Shown: piece by piece, positions 14,772 to 17,419 of the stretch
Position numbering within the stretch: position 1 is the first letter of the stretch
Layout of the letters: every line of letters begins with the position of its first letter
Source: Lachnospiraceae bacterium
GTDB taxonomy: Bacteria > Bacillota > Clostridia > Lachnospirales > Lachnospiraceae
Assembly (NCBI GenBank): GCA_900767585.1
Contig: CAAFZP010000050.1
Span: 1-17,419 of the forward strand
Reading direction: 5' to 3'
Length of the DNA stretch: 17,419 bases
Made by a program: the position numbers and the translations under genes
The notes under the pieces: generated by a model
The model's input: only the letters and a program-made list of their open reading frames with translations
The model's database searches: none
What the model was told of the DNA's origin: nothing

Positions 14772-14800
14772 TTGACAAAACAGTTAGTTTGGGCTAATAT
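14772..14800 (+). promoter_or_regulatory. Promoter of the feo operon
   Basis: A consensus -35 TTGACA (14772-14777), 17-base spacer and TAATAT -10 (14795-14800). Start of transcription is expected near 14807, leaving a leader of about 70 bases before feoA. This is the best-formed promoter in the window, as expected for a gene held off by a repressor. Confidence 0.85.
14784..14797. promoter_or_regulatory. TTAG-N6-CTAA operator over the feo -10
   Basis: TTAG (14784-14787) and CTAA (14794-14797) lie in the spacer and overlap the first bases of the -10. Binding there would block RNA polymerase. The TTAG/CTAA half-sites fit DtxR/IdeR-type operators; the protein would be the divergent DtxR-family repressor. 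Confidence 0.6.
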
Positions 14801-14814
14801 TGTGACGACAGAAA

Positions 14815-14834
14815 GTTAGTCCTTATAAACTAAC
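14815..14834. promoter_or_regulatory. Second GTTAGT/ACTAAC inverted repeat in the feo leader
   Basis: GTTAGT (14815-14820) and ACTAAC (14829-14834) are perfect six-base arms around eight bases, about 10-30 bases downstream of the expected transcript start. The spacing is wider than in the promoter element. It may be a second repressor site. Confidence 0.5.
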
Positions 14835-14875
14835 CTGAAATAAACTATGAATACTGTAGAAAAGGAGTGATTTTT

Positions 14876-15088
14876 ATGCCACTGTCAATGGTAGAAGAAG
14901 GAGAACCAAAAACCATCGTGAAAGTGGGTGGGAAAGAGGAAGTTCGTAAATTCCTTGAGAACCTCGGCTTTGTGGATGGAACCGTTGTAACCGTTGTATC
15001 ATCTCTTGGCGGAAACATGATTTTGAAGGTAAAAGATTCAAGAGTGGCTCTTGGTCGTGACATGGCAAGTAAAATCCAGGTAGCCTAG
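14876..15088 (+). CDS. feoA: FeoA domain protein, first copy
   Basis: 70-residue SH3-like FeoA protein, a small cytoplasmic partner of the FeoB iron transporter. The order is MPLSMVEEGEPKTIVKVGG, KEEVRKFLENLGFVDGTVVTVV, GGNMILKVKDSRVALGRDMA, matching the beta-barrel pattern in which the LGF-x-x-G-x-x-V block and the final LGRDMASKI strand are conserved. The start is ATG 14876, eight bases after AAGGAG; a GTG at 14867 lies within the ribosome binding site. It is first in the feo operon, under a strong promoter with two candidate repressor sites. FeoA is thought to bind FeoB and affect transport or its GTPase; its exact action is unsettled. Confidence 0.93.
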   Translation: MPLSMVEEGEPKTIVKVGGKEEVRKFLENLGFVDGTVVTVVSSLGGNMILKVKDSRVALGRDMASKIQVA

Positions 15089-15120
15089 AAGAATGTATTC
15101 GTAAGAGAGGAAGTGAAACG

Positions 15121-15342
15121 ATGAAGACATTGAATCAGGTAAAAGTAGGGGAGACCGTAAAAGTAACAAAGATTGCGGGTGAAGGCCCTATTAAAAGAAG
15201 AATTATGGATATGGGTATCACAAAGGGCGTTGAGATTTACGTACGCAAGGTAGCGCCGCTTGGAGATCCGGTTGAAATAACGGTGCGTAATTACGAGCTG
15301 TCCGTTCGTAAGGCAGATGCAGCGATTATCGAAGTAGAGTAA
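15121..15342 (+). CDS. feoA: FeoA domain protein, second copy
   Basis: 73-residue FeoA-type SH3 protein, beginning MKTLNQVKVGETVKVTKIAG and continuing with IKRRIMDMGITKGVEIYVRKVAPLGDPVEITVRNYELSVRK, closer to the textbook FeoA sequence than the first copy. The MDMG-x-x-KG-x-x-V and GDPVEI blocks are diagnostic. It starts at ATG 15121 after GAGAGGAAGTG and lies 32 bases downstream of the first feoA, so the two are cotranscribed. The copies are clearly diverged and probably not interchangeable; paired FeoA proteins ahead of FeoB are frequent in clostridia. A 145-base gap with a stem-loop separates it from feoB. Confidence 0.95.
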   Translation: MKTLNQVKVGETVKVTKIAGEGPIKRRIMDMGITKGVEIYVRKVAPLGDPVEITVRNYELSVRKADAAIIEVE

Positions 15343-15415
15343 TTCTCACATAAGTTCCGATATGATGTGCAAAATTACAATCATGGAGCTTGTTCATAGT
15401 TATATGAAATGTGAT

Positions 15416-15458
15416 CAGACAATTGCGTGTCGCTAAGGAAGCGTATCGCAATCGTCTG
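15416..15458 (+). ncRNA. Extended stem-loop between feoA and feoB
   Basis: The outer stem pairs CAGAC and ATTGCG (15416-15427) with CGCAAT and GTCTG (15447-15458) around one A-C mismatch. After TGT/TAT internal loops, an inner CGCT/AGCG stem (15431-15434 and 15440-15443) closes an AAGGA loop. No T-tract follows. It is probably a folded RNA element within the operon transcript, such as a processing or stability site. It is not a match to any riboswitch I know. Confidence 0.45.
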
Positions 15459-15487
15459 GAAATGTAAGAAAGATAAGGAGAGAAATC

Positions 15488-17419
15488 ATGGCAATTACAA
15501 TTGCACTCGCAGGTAACCCGAACTGCGGTAAAACGACATTGTTTAACGCCCTGACCGGCGCAAACCAGTATGTTGGTAACTGGCCTGGTGTTACGGTAGA
15601 AAAAAAGGAAGGTAAGTTAAAGGGACATAAAGATGTTGCCATCATGGACTTACCTGGTATTTATTCTCTTTCTCCATATACATTGGAGGAAGTGGTAGCA
15701 AGAAATTATCTGATTGGTGAGCATCCGGATGCAATCATCAATATCATTGATGGTACGAATCTGGAGCGTAACCTGTATCTGTCTACACAGATCATCGAGC
15801 TTGGCATCCCGGTTGTTATGGCTGTCAACATGATGGATGTAGTCAGAAAGAGTGGCGACAAGATCGATATCAAGGCACTTTCTGATGCACTCGGCTGTGA
15901 AGTCGTTGAGATCTCCGCATTAAAGGGCGAAGGAATCAAGGAAGCTGCAGATAAGGCAGTTGCAGCAGCAAAGGCAAAAAAGGCAGTTGCACGTGTTCAT
16001 AAGTTTGACGATGCAGTGGAAGCTGCAATTGATGCAGTCGAGGCGAAACTGGATGATTCCGTAGCAGAGGCACAGAAGCGTTTCTTCGCAATCAAGGTGC
16101 TTGAGAAGGATAGCAAGATTGGCGATCAGCTTCAAAATGTTCCGGACGCATCTGCGGAGATCAAGACACTGGAAGATAAGTTCGACGACGATACAGAGTC
16201 TATCGTGACAAGTGAGCGTTACGCTTACATTTCTTCTATCATCGGAAAATGTCTGAAGAAGGCAAAGTCAGGAAAGAAGCTTTCTGTATCTGATAAGATC
16301 GATAAGATCGTTACAAACCGTATTTTGGCACTTCCTATTTTTGCACTTGTCATGTTTTTAGTATATTTTATTGCAATGCAGACCGTAGGTGCCGCTGCAA
16401 CAGACTGGACCAATGACAACCTGTTTGGTGATGGGTTCCATTTGTTTGGTATGGAGAAGAATGACGATGGCGTTGCTTACAGCGACGATGCAGATGCTTA
16501 CGCAGAGGCAATGCAGGTAATCGACGGATTCATCTCTTATGGTGAAGAAAATGGTGTAGAAGTTGGCGATATCGCAGATGCTATGGATGCAGAATCTGAT
16601 GAGTTTGATCCGGCAAATGCTGCAAAGGCTGCTGACGATCTGTTAGCTGCATTTGATGCAGATACAACAGCAACGTATCTTGTAGAAGATGAGGAGACAC
16701 TGGCAACTGACGAGACAGAATCTACATATGCAGACCTGCAGAGCGCAGTTGATACATACAAGTCTTATGGCTGTGAAGAGCCGGATCCTGCAGATTATGG
16801 CGTATTTATTCCTTCTATCCCGGATCTTGTATCAAAGGGACTCGAGAAAGCAAATTGTGCAGAGTGGTTGCAGGGATTGATCGTTGATGGTATCATCGCC
16901 GGTGTTGGTGCGGTACTTGGTTTCGTACCTCAGATGCTGGTACTGTTCATCCTTCTTGCAATTCTTGAGTACTGTGGATACCTTGCCCGTGTTGCATTCA
17001 TCATGGACCGTATCTTCCGTAAGTTTGGTTTGTCCGGTAAGTCCTTCATCCCAATGCTCGTAGGTATGGGATGTGGTGTTCCAGGTATCATGGCTTCCCG
17101 TACAATCGAGAACGAGAAAGACCGTCGTATGACAATTATGACAACAACCTTTATCCCTTGTGGTGCAAAGGTTCCATTTATCGCAATGATCGCCGGTGCT
17201 ATCTTCAACGGCTCCGCAATCATTTCAACCGGTGCTTACTTCATCGGTGTTATTACAATCATCTGCTCCGGTATCATCCTGAAGAAGACAAAGATGTTTG
17301 CCGGTGATACGTCTCCATTCGTTATGGAGCTTCCGGCTTACCACTGGCCAAAGGTTGGCGCCGTTCTCCGTAGCATGTGGGAGCGTGGCTGGTCCTTCAT
17401 CAAGAAGGCCGGTACAATC
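15488..17419 (+). CDS. feoB: Ferrous iron transporter FeoB, 3' end missing
   Basis: First 644 codons; the frame stays open to the right edge. Start ATG 15488 follows AAGGAG. The cytoplasmic G-protein domain has GNPNCGKT (9-16, G1), Thr36 in NWPGVTVEKKEG (G2), DLPG (54-57, G3), NMMD (114-117, G4, usually NKMD) and SALKGEG (G5), followed by a helical GDI-like segment. Membrane helices begin near residue 280 (ILALPIFALVMFLVYFIAM). The first Gate motif is MGCGVPGIMASRTI, followed by MTTTFIPCGAKVPFIAMIAGAIF. FeoB brings Fe2+ into the cell. The loop after the first helix (about 306-456) holds a very acidic extension of about 100 residues beyond the usual length. The frame is uninterrupted across it, so it is real protein. 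The last ~100 or more residues, including the remaining helices, are beyond the window. Confidence 0.97.
   Translation, partial: MAITIALAGNPNCGKTTLFNALTGANQYVGNWPGVTVEKKEGKLKGHKDVAIMDLPGIYSLSPYTLEEVVARNYLIGEHPDAIINIIDGTNLERNLYLSTQIIELGIPVVMAVNMMDVVRKSGDKIDIKALSDALGCEVVEISALKGEGIKEAADKAVAAAKAKKAVARVHKFDDAVEAAIDAVEAKLDDSVAEAQKRFFAIKVLEKDSKIGDQLQNVPDASAEIKTLEDKFDDDTESIVTSERYAYISSIIGKCLKKAKSGKKLSVSDKIDKIVTNRILALPIFALVMFLVYFIAMQTVGAAATDWTNDNLFGDGFHLFGMEKNDDGVAYSDDADAYAEAMQVIDGFISYGEENGVEVGDIADAMDAESDEFDPANAAKAADDLLAAFDADTTATYLVEDEETLATDETESTYADLQSAVDTYKSYGCEEPDPADYGVFIPSIPDLVSKGLEKANCAEWLQGLIVDGIIAGVGAVLGFVPQMLVLFILLAILEYCGYLARVAFIMDRIFRKFGLSGKSFIPMLVGMGCGVPGIMASRTIENEKDRRMTIMTTTFIPCGAKVPFIAMIAGAIFNGSAIISTGAYFIGVITIICSGIILKKTKMFAGDTSPFVMELPAYHWPKVGAVLRSMWERGWSFIKKAGTI

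Noticed and set aside
14700..14875. Riboswitch in the feo leader
   Set aside because: The leader is only about 70 bases long and no known aptamer core is visible; the inverted repeats fit protein operator sites better.

Overview
The window looks like chromosome from a low-to-mid GC, gut-type member of the Lachnospiraceae (Firmicutes/Clostridia). The clues are AGGAGG-type ribosome binding sites, sigma-A-like promoters, occasional TTG starts, a GH31 alpha-glucosidase very like one I recall from Ruminococcus/Blautia obeum, a feoA-feoA-feoB locus, and MATE and LTA-synthase-like proteins typical of that family. I would not name a species. No tRNA, rRNA, CRISPR array, insertion sequence or prophage gene was seen. 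No gene-free stretch exceeds about 250 bases.

Layout: (1) 1-1104, a MATE exporter cut by the left edge. (2) 1276-4381, a divergent pair: an AraC-family regulator (minus) and a GH31 alpha-glucosidase (plus), which looks like a small regulator/enzyme unit for oligosaccharide use, closed by a strong terminator at 4483-4518. (3) 4588-5904, a membrane protein of unknown function and an sce7726-type nuclease-fold protein. These converge on a minus-strand CapA-like protein (5901-7157); both stop codons lie inside one bidirectional terminator hairpin. (4) 7356-9908, the most unusual locus: a single-pass membrane protein joining a kinase C-lobe without an N-lobe, a Pro-rich tandem repeat, one PASTA domain and a YkuD-like L,D-transpeptidase domain whose catalytic His position is Cys, followed 18 nt later by a paralogous transpeptidase with His and Cys intact. 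(5) 10004-14148, a ThrH-like HAD phosphatase, an LTA-synthase-type membrane phosphotransferase and a complete MATE exporter, ending in a strong terminator. (6) 14256-17419, a short DtxR-family repressor divergent from feoA-feoA-feoB; feoB is cut by the right edge.

How they fit together: the middle of the window is rich in cell-envelope functions (CapA-like, PASTA/L,D-transpeptidase pair, LTA-synthase-like). The right end is a ferrous-iron uptake operon with its probable repressor. GTTAGT/ACTAAC elements sit over the feo promoter, over the repressor's own promoter and at the probable start of the transcript for the unknown membrane protein at 4588, which suggests that this distant gene belongs to the same metal regulon.
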